Origin: Hondaea fermentalgiana
Lineage: Eukaryota > Sar > Bigyra > Thraustochytrida > Thraustochytriidae
Assembly: GCA_014084085.1 (NCBI GenBank)
Contig: NPFB01000028.1
Span: 247,919 to 272,507 of the forward strand
DNA length: 24,589 nucleotides
Direction of reading: 5' to 3'
The translations under genes and the position numbers were made by a program. The notes beneath the pieces are model-generated. The model saw nothing but the letters and a program-made list of their open reading frames with translations. It did no database searches and was not told the DNA's origin. Numbering within the stretch: the stretch's first letter is position 1; every line of letters begins with the position of its first letter. This document shows, piece after piece, positions 1 to 9,206 of this stretch.

Positions 1-148
1 CATGGAGCACAGCATGCACAAGATGCGGTTGAGCATCACCTTCAGCTGTGCTGTTCTCGCGCGAGGCAACGCCCGGCGGCAGAGGCGCATCGCCGAACAC
101 GCTTGGCGCATCAGCGTGGGTGTTGACGGCATCCTCAACGCTCGCCAT
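1..148 (-). CDS. Possible N-terminus of an unidentified gene leaving the window (partial)
   Basis: A minus-strand frame is open from an in-frame stop at 587-589 down to the window edge. The ATG at 148-146 has a purine at -3 and G at +4 and opens a 49-codon stretch beginning MASVEDAVNTHADAPSVFGD, which has protein-like composition (acidic, then Pro/Ala). An earlier in-frame ATG at 454-452 would add 102 residues, mostly arginine-rich and less protein-like, so I prefer the ATG at 148. No domain is recognisable and the rest of the gene is outside the window. GC-rich DNA produces chance open frames, so this stays a weak call. Confidence 0.33.
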   Translation of the reverse strand, partial: MASVEDAVNTHADAPSVFGDAPLPPGVASRENSTAEGDAQPHLVHAVLH

Positions 149-749
149 GATCAGGTGCTTGGGGCTCTCAAACCGGAGCACTCCGGGGAAGATTCGAAGC
201 AGGGAAAGAGCCTGCGTTGCCTCGCGCGTATAGGCAGCTCGCAGCGCGACCGCTATCAGGCGTCGCGCGGGCAGGCGTCGCGCAACGCGAAGGGATGGAC
301 GCGGACTTGCACAGCGTTGCCTCTCTGCTTGTAGACCACGCTTTTTTTCCCTCCGTGGCACCAGCCCACCCGGTCGCGTTTCTGAGAGCCACTTCCCACA
401 GTGCGTTGAAAATCTCGTATATACGATCCCCCCGCGGGCAGAAAAAATGTGCATTGCCGTGCTGTTCCGTACCTTTTCAAAGACTGCGGCAATCGACGTT
501 TCTCGCCGTTGGGCGAACGATCGACCAACCGATTCGAAAAAAAAATCAAAGCCGGAGGGGTCTAGGCGCCGATTGGCCTGCTGTTTTTAGTCCATTTTAC
601 TCGCGAACTCCGTGTTAATTAATTTTTGTCCTTCAAGATCGTTGCAAAGCACTGGCGCCAGACTGGTCGATCCCTGAAATCTGTCGATTTTGTCTGCTTC
701 CGAATCGGTCCCGCCTGCAAAAGTCCCTACAGAGCGAGACGGTTTCCAC

Positions 750-780
<31 letters not shown>

Positions 781-1048
781 CGCTCGCTCGCTCTCTGAGA
801 AAACGGGGACGGAGAGTAGAAGAAGGGGAAGGGGGGGGGTGGGCGGCTCGCGCAGGAGCTCGACGATCAACACATTTCAATATTGGGCATTTGTTTTGTT
901 TTTATGATGAGTGACAGTGAATCCGTCCGCTTCTTCATTCGAATTCTGCTTTCGCTCATTTCCAACTTTGAAAATACCCAGCAATTAATGTGAGTGGTAC
1001 TTGGTCTGAAAAAGACAAATTGCGAACAGCTCCGGACTAGTCGAAATG
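149..1048. other. Gene-free spacer, probable upstream region of the left-edge gene
   Basis: No convincing gene is present. It holds a 12-bp palindrome TCGTATATACGA at 415-426, whose TATATA centre could be a TATA element for the left-edge minus-strand gene. A GCTT/GCTC tetranucleotide array lies at 750-794 and a G-run near 829-841. The part next to 1048 should contain the 3' UTR of the metalloprotease. The open frames here are short and lack recognisable domains. Confidence 0.5.
750..794. repeat. (GCTT)n followed by (GCTC)n microsatellite
   Basis: About eight GCTT units run directly into about four GCTC units, showing one interrupted tetranucleotide array with a T-to-C variant. It lies upstream of the possible left-edge gene, in the same kind of position as the CCTG arrays elsewhere in the window. 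Confidence 0.9.
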
Positions 1049-3634
1049 TTATTTCACGTTGATGCAAATGCGAGCCAGCACACCAGCAAGAGCCAAAAGA
1101 TGTGGTCTTCGCATAGAAGCGGAACTAAGTGTAGGCGGATTGTCTCCGCCTCCGAGATCGCTCGAGCCATTGTCTCGAGGAACGGTTTCGGGTCCAGATG
1201 GAGACGGCGTGGTGGACGGCGATTTCGTCCCATCGTCAACCGTACTTGGCGCCGCTGTCGACGGAGCAAGCGGACTCGGAGCGTCGTTCCTTGGAACATA
1301 TACATTTACCTTCGAAACAACTTCAAAGAAGAAGCATGAGCCATCCGACGCTGGGGGCTGTCGAACCATGAAAACTGCCCGAATGTCAGAGTTTGCATCG
1401 ACGTTCGCGTTCTCAAGCTCGGGGACTACAAACGTTGCAGAGCCAACATTAGGTACGATGCCCAAAGAGACCCAACTCAGCTCGTGCACTTCCTCCGCAT
1501 AGCTTGCAAACACGTTGCCAACATACTCCATCGTATTCGGCGCAATAAGAATTTCAACATTCGGAGCCAGTACGTCTGAATCGCCTTGGTCCCATGATAA
1601 AGTTGCTGCTTCTCCGGCGACGAGACGCATTTGTGCGGCCTCGCTGGAATTTTGAGCTGCGGGCGTTTCGCCATCGTACAGCCGATGCGATTCTGCAACA
1701 GGAGCGACGCGGACGTCCTTGAGAGGCGCGAGATCGCCTCGAAACTGGACCTCGACATCGCGAAAATTCGAGATGCCAAGACCGGGTGCGATCACATTGC
1801 CAGAGTCACTCATAATGCTGTCTTGCGTTTCCCTTCGTACAGTCACTCGAAAAGTCATGTTTGCCGACTGAGAGGGCAGGATCTCATCAAGACCATCAAC
1901 TTCGTAAATCAAGTAGTAGAGATTTGGAAATGTGCGCTGTCGTTTTCCCGATGGCTCCCACGATCGAAAGCGAGGGGTGGAAGGGCTCGTGTACGAACGA
2001 ACTTGGGCTGCCGGCTCCAATTCCTCGATAGTATAGAGATAAGTCGAGTTTATGCCATCCTGTTGCGACTCTTGAGATGGCGCCTTGATTGAAATTTGAA
2101 AGGGCATTGCAGCAGGTACGACACATGTTAGGTTCACGGAAACCTCTGGAGCGGCCATCTCTGTTTCCACAACGCTACCGCAATTTGAGCCGGGGAATGC
2201 TTTCGCTGTAAGCTGCGCGTGAATTTCTGCTAGCGTTATCGCATGAAAATATGCATCTGAATTGGTTTGCAAGTTTGACGCGCCGCAAATACCCGCGTAT
2301 CCCAAGACCGTACTTCCGCTTCCGGGTTCGACGGCCGTGCCAGGATTCCGATGGCTGTTGGCACCGACACAATCAACAAAAGTATGCTGCGCACCAAGCT
2401 GATGACCGATTTCATGAAGAACGTAGTCCACGTAGTATGCATCCGTTATGGGATCCGGAAGCCCTGTCGTTCCGCACGAGCTGTAGAATTCGTCGCAGAG
2501 AACACCCAAACATGCGAGACCACCCGAATCTGTTGTGAGTGCGTGCGCAAGGTCATAGGTAGTGCGCGATACGTGGGCGACGGGACCGATAAAGTCATCG
2601 AGATCATCGAGAACCAGATGCGAGTTGCGAAGGTCGTCACAAGGATGTAGACAGATAAGATCCGCCGACTTTTCATGAAGCTGTAAATTGATACCGACTT
2701 CCCGCCTCAAAATTCCATTGATGCGATTTGCGAGCGTTACAATCTCTGCAAGAACGCTCTGCACCGTGTTGCCATGGTACTGAGAATACTCTCCATTGGC
2801 CACAAAGGCAATGGTAAAAGTATACTCTTGCGCATAACACTCGCCCAGTTCATCTCGCGATCTTATTCCGGTCAGAGTGTCTCTATCAGCTGCCGACGTA
2901 TAAAGTTCAGGCATAGATTCATTTGAATGATCTCCTTCACCGCAAGACCATCTTTCACCTTTTGATGATCGGTTGGTACCGTCTTTATCCTCACCGACGA
3001 CACCATTTGCGCTTCTGTGCACTGCTGTAAAGCCGGGAAGAGATGGCCGCGAGGAGTACATGTGATAAATTTGCTCGGCACGATGGAGCGGATCAATATA
3101 ATAATCTGCCACGCCGGGTTTTCTGATGACAGCGCGAAGCCCTTTCACCGGACTGTAGTCGATGTCGGCGCGCATGTGAAGACTTCTGTCAACGCTCGGG
3201 CCTGAATATGAAACAAAGCCCGGAAAGTTTTCGCGAAGGGATGCCGGCAACACGGAAGAGCGCTGCAATGCAAAGTCAACAATCTCGTCAGATGCAATGA
3301 CCAGTGGAAGCACCATTTGCTCAGCTTGGAAAAGATCCTGAAAGGGTAGCATCGATTCGTTCAAGTACAATTTTGTGCTGATTTCTTCCACGTGCTTGCG
3401 TGCTGAAAGACGATAACTTTGTGTCGAGCTCTGATCATCAGCGAGATCTTCAATCAATGCACTCGCGCCGCTGCTTCTTTTCGCACGCAAAGATGCAAAT
3501 CTTGGCTCAAGCACAACCTCCGCCCCATGAATCACATGCCACATCTTTTCCTTCTCTGCGCCGGCATTTGCGCAGGGTAGGCTAGAGAGCAGGACCAGAA
3601 TGATGACAGCGATGGCAACCTCAAAGCGCGCCAT
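1049..3634 (-). CDS. Secreted reprolysin-like zinc metalloprotease (M12B-like, bacterial type)
   Basis: Predicted zinc endopeptidase of 861 residues, secreted or cell-surface. The ATG at 3634 is chosen because it begins a clean signal peptide (basic MARFE, a hydrophobic core, cleavage near ANA-G at residue 24); the frame extends upstream to a GTG at 3748 and three other ATGs, which would bury it. An N-terminal pro-region of about 250 residues is followed by the catalytic domain at about 271-480. The zinc site HEIGHQLGAQH is at 407-417, with ligands H407, H411, H417 and catalytic E408. The flanking blocks (NGEYSQYHG, TGLPDPITD, YVDYVLHEIGH, EPGSGSTVLGYAGICG) match the reprolysin-like family common in bacteria rather than animal ADAMs. 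The Met-turn methionine is leucine (L444). A beta-rich region and a Ser/Thr/Pro-rich stalk follow, ending in a weakly hydrophobic tail that might signal a GPI anchor. The natural substrate is unknown. Confidence 0.87.
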   Translation of the reverse strand: MARFEVAIAVIILVLLSSLPCANAGAEKEKMWHVIHGAEVVLEPRFASLRAKRSSGASALIEDLADDQSSTQSYRLSARKHVEEISTKLYLNESMLPFQDLFQAEQMVLPLVIASDEIVDFALQRSSVLPASLRENFPGFVSYSGPSVDRSLHMRADIDYSPVKGLRAVIRKPGVADYYIDPLHRAEQIYHMYSSRPSLPGFTAVHRSANGVVGEDKDGTNRSSKGERWSCGEGDHSNESMPELYTSAADRDTLTGIRSRDELGECYAQEYTFTIAFVANGEYSQYHGNTVQSVLAEIVTLANRINGILRREVGINLQLHEKSADLICLHPCDDLRNSHLVLDDLDDFIGPVAHVSRTTYDLAHALTTDSGGLACLGVLCDEFYSSCGTTGLPDPITDAYYVDYVLHEIGHQLGAQHTFVDCVGANSHRNPGTAVEPGSGSTVLGYAGICGASNLQTNSDAYFHAITLAEIHAQLTAKAFPGSNCGSVVETEMAAPEVSVNLTCVVPAAMPFQISIKAPSQESQQDGINSTYLYTIEELEPAAQVRSYTSPSTPRFRSWEPSGKRQRTFPNLYYLIYEVDGLDEILPSQSANMTFRVTVRRETQDSIMSDSGNVIAPGLGISNFRDVEVQFRGDLAPLKDVRVAPVAESHRLYDGETPAAQNSSEAAQMRLVAGEAATLSWDQGDSDVLAPNVEILIAPNTMEYVGNVFASYAEEVHELSWVSLGIVPNVGSATFVVPELENANVDANSDIRAVFMVRQPPASDGSCFFFEVVSKVNVYVPRNDAPSPLAPSTAAPSTVDDGTKSPSTTPSPSGPETVPRDNGSSDLGGGDNPPTLSSASMRRPHLLALAGVLARICINVK

Positions 3635-4273
3635 TGTTAGCGCCCTGCGCGAAGGGCCTGAAGCAATGCGCATGCACGCGTGCATTTTCCCTTTGAGTGT
3701 ATGCATTTTAAAAAATAGTTGGACGCGTTCAGGCGTGTACTCTACCACTGAAACGTGACCCGAACTCGTGTGCGGGTTCCCTCCCTTTCTACTGCCACCA
3801 AGCTACTCTAGAAGTAAGCCTGATCAGAGGTGCATTGTTCCGTTACGATCAAATTGAGACTCGCACTCTCGGACGCTTCGACTCTGTCGTCAAAGGAATG
3901 TTGCAAATTATTCGCTATACAACCTTTCTTGCAAAATCAAACAGGGTGCTCTTGAGCCTGTTGTCTCTCGACTACTGAGTCTCAATCATCTCGCCTTCGC
4001 TTGCGTTGCTATACATTGAATTTTTGAAGTCGTAAAGCGGAGTTCTCAAAAGTGGGTGTGTACCGCGCAGTCAAAGAAAGTTGTGCGCGCTCTCAAAGCC
4101 GAGGTGCTGTACAAGGCAGAAGCGCAGTAACTGGTCACTCTGCTCGATGGCTTCAGGCCAGCGCCAGGGGTGAGCTGCGTCGTCTGTGCGGAAACACGAG
4201 ACGGGTGCAGAAGCGCCTGCGCTCTCACTGTGTTTGTTGCTTGCCCCGCAAGGCAGAGAGACGAGCGAGCAAG
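3635..4273. promoter_or_regulatory. Divergent promoter region between metalloprotease and IQ-motif gene
   Basis: The two flanking genes are transcribed away from each other, so both promoters should lie here. I see no consensus TATAAA. AT-rich patches at about 3706-3720 and 3896-3950 are the best candidates. The plus-strand frame of the next gene stays open back to a GTG at 4052, but that stretch is arginine-rich, has no ATG and is read as 5' leader. Confidence 0.5.
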
Positions 4274-6634
4274 ATGACGAACCGCAAACAGCGAAAAGCC
4301 AACTTTATCGTCGTCAAAGGACGCACCAAGCGCAAGACGAAGAGGATACATGATGTCATGGGTGGGGAAAGCGCGGATACGCTCGAGAGCGCCGCACAGG
4401 CTGCACTCGCTAAAGACCCAAACGCTGATCCAGAAGAGATCGAAATCAAGCGCCAAATTCTCGAAGAAAGGCGAGCGAAGGAGCTCCAATCACGGCGATA
4501 CTCCATCTCCTCGGACCGAATGACCGCGGCAGATGCTACCAAGACATCTCCGCATACAAACGACCGTCGGCACTCCGAAGTATGGAATCGGGTAAAAGCG
4601 TCGAATCGGCGCGTCCGAAAGGTAACCTGGGGTCATCGTCTCAACGATGTTGTTCGGGACGAGCAATTCAAAGGGATCTTAAGCAACAGCCGACGACGAA
4701 CACAAGTTCTCATGGACGACTTCACATTTGTCGAGGACCACAAAGTTCGCACCAAAGCCAAGGAGAAAATCTTTTATGGCGCCAAAGTGGTGTTGCAGTG
4801 CAAGTCAGACGAAGCGTACCTTGGCATCGATGGCGAGCTCGCGAGTCAGCCAGGCCGATTTTTCCTCATCAATTTAGACGATCCAACCAGTACCTCGCCT
4901 GTTTACTATGGAGAACGAGTCGGTCTTTTAACACACAACGGTCTCAAGGCTCTCGGGACCAAGCTCAAACTTTCAAGCGATGGTCTACGAATAACGATGG
5001 TCACTAACGACGAGCGTGCACTTTTTACCGCAAAGTGGAAAATCATTGACCCCGAAGACGTATCTGCGTCCGCGACGTCACAACGCACCAAACGGACTCT
5101 CTCGCATGGGGACATTTTTGGTTTGAAACACAATGATTTCACCATGCTCATTCGCAAAGGGCAATTGCTTCTCGAAAACAAAGAAGCTGACCATCACCAC
5201 CATCATCACCGGCATATTGCGCACGATCATGCGTCCTCCTCTCGCCACTCTTTACAGCGAAAGCGCGGCGCTTCACGGACCCGACAAACACCAGCACATG
5301 ATTCTTCTGTCTCAGAAGACGGGTCTTTGGGATCTACATCTCGTTCAGCACAGGCAAACGCAGACACCAAAGGTGAAAGTCAATTTGACGCCGGGGCTTT
5401 ATGGCAAGTGCACCTGTACGCAAATGCAAGTGCAAAGAAGGTTCCCTCGGCGCAGCGCATCTTAATGCGAGCCCAAAGTCAGATTCGCAGCGTGAAAGAG
5501 CGTCTTGAAGACCAGCGGGCATTTACGCAAGGTCTGCGTCGCGACATGAAAACCTTTGAAGCGCGCAGTAACGTTCATTACCTTGTTCACGACCCAACCT
5601 GTCTCGCCTCGTACACGCAGGGCGACGTTCAGACCTACTATTTGAAGCGTTTGGAGGAGACTTTTGCGGCAAGGTCGGAAGCGGAGCAGCGCGCAAGCCA
5701 ATCGCGCGAAATACAAATTGCACGCGCAGAACGCGAGGAAGCGAGCAGGATAGCGTCTCTGCAACGCGCACGAACACTGCCCCAACTTGATGGTCTCGAA
5801 AGAGCAAAAGCAATCGCGCAAGCACATCGTGCCGAAGCGCTTGTACCAGCCATCGTCTGGCAGCAAGTGCATGCTCAGGAGGCGCTCTTGCTATCGAGCG
5901 AGCGGGAACGAAGAACAAGAGCAGCAGTTCGCATTCAGATTGCCTTTCGCAAGTGGAAACAGGGTCAGTGGACGCGCCGATTCCAATCAATGGACATGCG
6001 CTGCAAGGCACACATCGCGAGTCGCGAGGAGCTCCAGAAACCAATCTTTCGCGCAAACAACGGCGCCGGAACTCGAGTATTTCAAAAACCGCACTTTGTT
6101 CAGGAAGATCGCCCTCACACGCGTCGACGCCATGTCCCTCTTCCGCCACGTATCTGCTTGGATCATGTCAAACCACCTGCTGTTCGCTCTTCATCCATGG
6201 AGGATGTCGAGCGCAACGAACGTGAAGTTAGCGCTGATGAGGAACGCGCAGAGTACGACGATCCAATGTCCATCGAACGACACTTTCATGTCTTGCGGCA
6301 CACGAACCCTGCTTTGTTCTCGCGGATTCCGGCGTGTCTGACGCGTCCATCAACACCGCAGCTCGAGGAGTGTCCGCCGAAATCCTCGACAAAGAGGATT
6401 CTAGACGCTCAGATGCCGCAGAGTGACAACCTGTCTTGCAACCAAACTAGCGAGGAGGAAGGCATGCCTCAAGAAGACATGGTCGGTGCTGGCGTCGCTT
6501 CGCGCCGGAGAAGCGCACCTTCTCGTCTGGCGAGGTGCAAGTCAGCCAAGTTGTCCAAAAAACGCTTTTCTGCCTCACATGCGCGGCTCAGTCGACCAAA
6601 CTCTGCCTCTCAGCTTGGCAGCATACTTTCTTGA
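4274..6634 (+). CDS. Unrecognised basic coiled-coil protein with an IQ motif and a six-histidine run
   Basis: A 786-residue protein whose function I do not recognise. The first ATG of the frame is at 4274 (the frame extends back only to a GTG at 4052). In order it shows: a lysine/arginine-rich N-terminus; possible basophilic kinase sites (RRYS, RRHS) near 75-101; a compact beta-rich segment at about 165-300 (VVLQCKSDEAYLGIDG, RVGLLTHNGLKALG, HGDIFGLKHNDFTMLI) that could be beta-trefoil or MIR-like; six consecutive histidines at 307-312; a charged helical region at about 395-560; and an IQ-like calmodulin-binding motif (AVRIQIAFRKWKQ) at about 551-563. The C-terminus is disordered and basic, with several SxxS and RPxS sites. 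A calmodulin-responsive cytoskeletal or ciliary scaffold is a guess from composition and from the axonemal neighbour. The gene itself is well supported by its length and by the domain-like segments. Confidence 0.8.
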   Translation: MTNRKQRKANFIVVKGRTKRKTKRIHDVMGGESADTLESAAQAALAKDPNADPEEIEIKRQILEERRAKELQSRRYSISSDRMTAADATKTSPHTNDRRHSEVWNRVKASNRRVRKVTWGHRLNDVVRDEQFKGILSNSRRRTQVLMDDFTFVEDHKVRTKAKEKIFYGAKVVLQCKSDEAYLGIDGELASQPGRFFLINLDDPTSTSPVYYGERVGLLTHNGLKALGTKLKLSSDGLRITMVTNDERALFTAKWKIIDPEDVSASATSQRTKRTLSHGDIFGLKHNDFTMLIRKGQLLLENKEADHHHHHHRHIAHDHASSSRHSLQRKRGASRTRQTPAHDSSVSEDGSLGSTSRSAQANADTKGESQFDAGALWQVHLYANASAKKVPSAQRILMRAQSQIRSVKERLEDQRAFTQGLRRDMKTFEARSNVHYLVHDPTCLASYTQGDVQTYYLKRLEETFAARSEAEQRASQSREIQIARAEREEASRIASLQRARTLPQLDGLERAKAIAQAHRAEALVPAIVWQQVHAQEALLLSSERERRTRAAVRIQIAFRKWKQGQWTRRFQSMDMRCKAHIASREELQKPIFRANNGAGTRVFQKPHFVQEDRPHTRRRHVPLPPRICLDHVKPPAVRSSSMEDVERNEREVSADEERAEYDDPMSIERHFHVLRHTNPALFSRIPACLTRPSTPQLEECPPKSSTKRILDAQMPQSDNLSCNQTSEEEGMPQEDMVGAGVASRRRSAPSRLARCKSAKLSKKRFSASHARLSRPNSASQLGSILS

Positions 6635-7562
6635 GTAGGATAGAGCTCTCCTTTCATCCACAGAATACTACGAGGGATGTCTTGTGTCGGCCGACCGTAA
6701 ATTTGTTTGATCCATGTTATGAATTTTCTCCCAGAAATTGCGCATTCTCTTTCCATTTCTAACCTGGAGAAGAGAGTCTTTAATGTGGCAGTGACGCCAC
6801 TCACTTGTTCTGCAAGGTCCAGGGCGCCTTCTCTTGCTACATGACTGCTCGCGACATCGGCCAATCCATCCACCGGACCGTCTCGTTCATCCATCGATGC
6901 GTCGATCTAATCTATTCATCCGCTGGCAACGAACTATCCATCTCGTTCGTCTACTTCCCGCCCACAAGCAAGCATGCCTGATGACGGACCCAAAAGGAAG
7001 CGAAAACAAAAAAAAAAGGAAAGGAGAGAGAGGAGGAGGGGAGGGGCCGAGGATTGCTCCTCGATTCCAAAAATTGCGGTCGGAAGACAGTGCCTTCGCT
7101 GGTCAGCGTCAGCCGATTGTGCGAGCGGCCTCGCTGCCAACAGGGGCGCGCATTTGATTGCACGCTGCCCTCGACCCAGGTCTGCGCAACGCATTTCGGC
7201 GTCGATCGAGCGATTTCTCGTCAGTTGTCGGGGTTCGAACCCGGGCCTCGCGCGGCCCTTAGCGACTGGTACAGTTTGCACTAGCACATACAAGTTTAAG
7301 GTTCTACCCGGAAGGCCGCTTATAAGGGGCACCTACGTCGCAGTCTGCACGGCGCACGGAGGCAGGCCAACGGATCTGTCGCGCGAGGCGAGAGCGCGCG
7401 GTGCGGCGCGGCGCGGCGCGGGGAGCGAGAGAGAGAGAGACGCAGGAGCGTGCGAGACGCGCAGCGGGGAGCAGGAGGAGCTGGACAAGAGAGGGCGAAA
7501 GAGCGGTCAATATAGGATAAAAGGCTAGACGCGAGGTTGACTTGAACATACATCTCTGGCTC

Positions 7563-7570
7563 TATAAAAG
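7563..7570 (+). promoter_or_regulatory. TATA box candidate for the axonemal-type gene
   Basis: TATAAAAG is an exact consensus TATA box on the coding strand, 338 bases before the ATG at 7909. If used, it implies a leader of roughly 300 bases that includes the CCTG array. A related ATAAAAGG lies about 50 bases upstream, at about 7515-7522. Confidence 0.5.
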
Positions 7571-7770
7571 AAGAAAGGCGGCGGTGGCGGCGCGCGAGAC
7601 GAGATAAAGAGGTGTGCGCCTCGCTTTCATCGGCCCGGTTTACGTGCAGAGGAGGAAAGGTTTGAGAGAGTAGGAAAGAAATACGAGCTGAGATCGACCA
7701 ATTCCGACACTTGGCAGCGTGCCTTCGCGCAAGCTCGAGAGCTCGTCGAAGAGCGATAGCTTGAGGTGCG

Positions 7771-7771
<1 letters not shown>

Positions 7772-7811
<40 letters not shown>

Positions 7812-7812
7812 C
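7772..7812. repeat. (CCTG)n microsatellite, about ten units
   Basis: An uninterrupted CCTG array, about 97 bases before the start codon at 7909, inside the probable 5' leader. The same unit recurs at 22556-22592 and 23518-23556. Confidence 0.93.
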
Positions 7813-7908
7813 TGCTAGCCTGCTGCTAGACTTGCGCTCGCCGTCCGCTCAAGTGGTCCTTTTTGAGAGAAGGAATATACACGCTCAGGTGAATCAAGAC
7901 AAGCCACG

Positions 7909-8772
7909 ATGCTCTCCAAGGAAGCAGTGCAAAGGCTCTTTGACGAGCATGCGGATGCTGAGACGGGGATGCTCATGCTCAAAGACTTGTACAAGGTCGT
8001 CCAGGGAGTGAACTTGCGGGCAGACCCGCAGAGTCTCGTACTCGTGCAAGGTGCAATGCGCGAGTTGTACGAGGGCGGCGACCTCTCGCAAGGTATTCCA
8101 TTTGAGCTCTTTTACACGTGGTTTAAGCTCGAGAAGAGCCCTGGACATTTTGAAAAGCACAACGAGCTCCTCGTTCGTCGCGTCATTGGCAAGGTCAAGA
8201 TGCCCACTCGTAACCTTAAGGAACACACTTTTTCGTATGGCCAGCGCAACCAGGCAGATCCCGAGGGCGCCGGAGAGGTGGTTCTCAACTGGGTTCCGGG
8301 CAAGCTCAGTCAGAGCCAGGCTGCTGGCGTCTGCCTCATCAAGGTCAACAAGGCTGCAGTGAAGAATAAGCAGGTCACACCAAAGCAAGTCAATCAGTTC
8401 TTGCAAAAGAACAAGGACGCGCCTTCTCTGCAGCGCCCCAAGATCGAAGGTCGCAAGAAGGACCGCGGTTTCAAGCGTGACCCGAACGCTACCTATGGTG
8501 TCAGCAGTCAGAGCGAGGGAAAGCGTGAGGACATCAACACCATTATCTTTCCGCAGTCTGCAGCAGACGCAGATGATGCCCCCTATGTTGACACGAGCGG
8601 TCAGGTCCGCAAGGGTCGTTTGCCCAAGCCGCGGCCGACCAAGTCATCTGACCTTCTTAGCTCTCATACGCGCACGGAGCGGGAGCAAAAGGAAGCGCCA
8701 GCGGACGCCTGGAAGATGAAGAAGTTTCTCAAGAATGCTAAACCTCGCGTCGACTTCCCCGTTCCCAAGTAG
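7909..8772 (+). CDS. Probable axonemal (microtubule-inner-type) protein with YG motifs
   Basis: A 287-residue protein likely to sit in the flagellar axoneme. Residues 1-75 form a helical, EF-hand-like region (AVQRLFDEHADAETGMLMLKD) without complete calcium loops. The centre has HTFSYGQRNQADPEGAGEVV (106-125) followed by LNW. A second, weaker copy of the pattern, ATYGVSSQSEG...DINTIIFP, is at about 194-215. Short f-x-YG segments followed by an acidic-glycine patch and a hydrophobic-W/P end are typical of microtubule inner proteins such as CFAP77 (DUF4483) and EFHB/CFAP21. I cannot decide between these families. The C-terminus is lysine-rich. The start is the first ATG after a TATA box and a long leader (context CCACGATGC). 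Alternative: an unrelated basic cytoplasmic protein. Confidence 0.7.
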   Translation: MLSKEAVQRLFDEHADAETGMLMLKDLYKVVQGVNLRADPQSLVLVQGAMRELYEGGDLSQGIPFELFYTWFKLEKSPGHFEKHNELLVRRVIGKVKMPTRNLKEHTFSYGQRNQADPEGAGEVVLNWVPGKLSQSQAAGVCLIKVNKAAVKNKQVTPKQVNQFLQKNKDAPSLQRPKIEGRKKDRGFKRDPNATYGVSSQSEGKREDINTIIFPQSAADADDAPYVDTSGQVRKGRLPKPRPTKSSDLLSSHTRTEREQKEAPADAWKMKKFLKNAKPRVDFPVPK

Positions 8773-9206
8773 CTGTTTCCTTAGAGTCTCTCTTTTCGTT
8801 CTCGTTCCTCTTCTTAGTATAGCCACACAAAGCACAACATTCATTGAGAAAAAGTCAAATTTTTCGCAGTCCACATTCTATCTGTCTCCCGTGACTCCTT
8901 TGAAACCGTGAATCCGTCTGCACTGCCATACGTAGCAAGCTGTCATACATCAGCAAACACCACACGATGTATACGTACTCACAGAAACAGAAAAAAGGAA
9001 AATCGGTTTATCTTGAGCGAAAGAAAAGGCCTTGGTATCATCAATCATTGATTAGGTCAGTTCATGATTCGATTGTCCCGGGCTCACTATCACACAAGAA
9101 AAGGCAGAAAGACGCATCGTCACGAGCAAAGGGAAAAAAACTGCCCAAAGAAATGCCTTCCCTCCCTCGATCATGCTCGTGGAAATAGTGGAAATACGCC
9201 TGTCCA
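8773..9206. other. Convergent 3' region between axonemal-type gene and BuGZ gene
   Basis: Two genes end toward each other here, so the stretch should contain both 3' UTRs. I see no AATAAA on the plus strand, no hairpin of note and no open frame with recognisable content. Confidence 0.45.

Larger units (their letters stand above)
6635..7908. other. Long spacer containing the promoter and leader of the axonemal-type gene
   Basis: It lies between two plus-strand genes. It should hold the 3' UTR of the IQ-motif gene on the left. It then contains a purine-rich A/G tract near 6993-7045, GGCGC repeats near 7402-7421, a GA run near 7427-7440, a consensus TATA box at 7563-7570 and a CCTG array at 7772-7812. 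A palindromic GGTTCGAACC at 7232-7241 resembles a tRNA B box but no cloverleaf can be folded around it. I find no protein gene here. Confidence 0.55.

Noticed and set aside
4052..4273. N-terminal extension of the IQ-motif protein
   Set aside because: The extension begins with GTG and has no ATG; the first ATG at 4274 is the likely start in a nuclear gene. The same reasoning removes the GTG/TTG extensions of the metalloprotease, BuGZ, double-SEC14 and kinase frames.
7201..7330. tRNA-like B box (GGTTCGAACC at 7232-7241)
   Set aside because: The motif is palindromic and fits either strand, but I could not pair an acceptor stem, D arm and anticodon arm around it on either strand, and no A box lies at the right distance.
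7772..7812. CRISPR-like array or regularly spaced repeats
   Set aside because: The tetranucleotide arrays have no spacers and the genome is eukaryotic; they are simple microsatellites.
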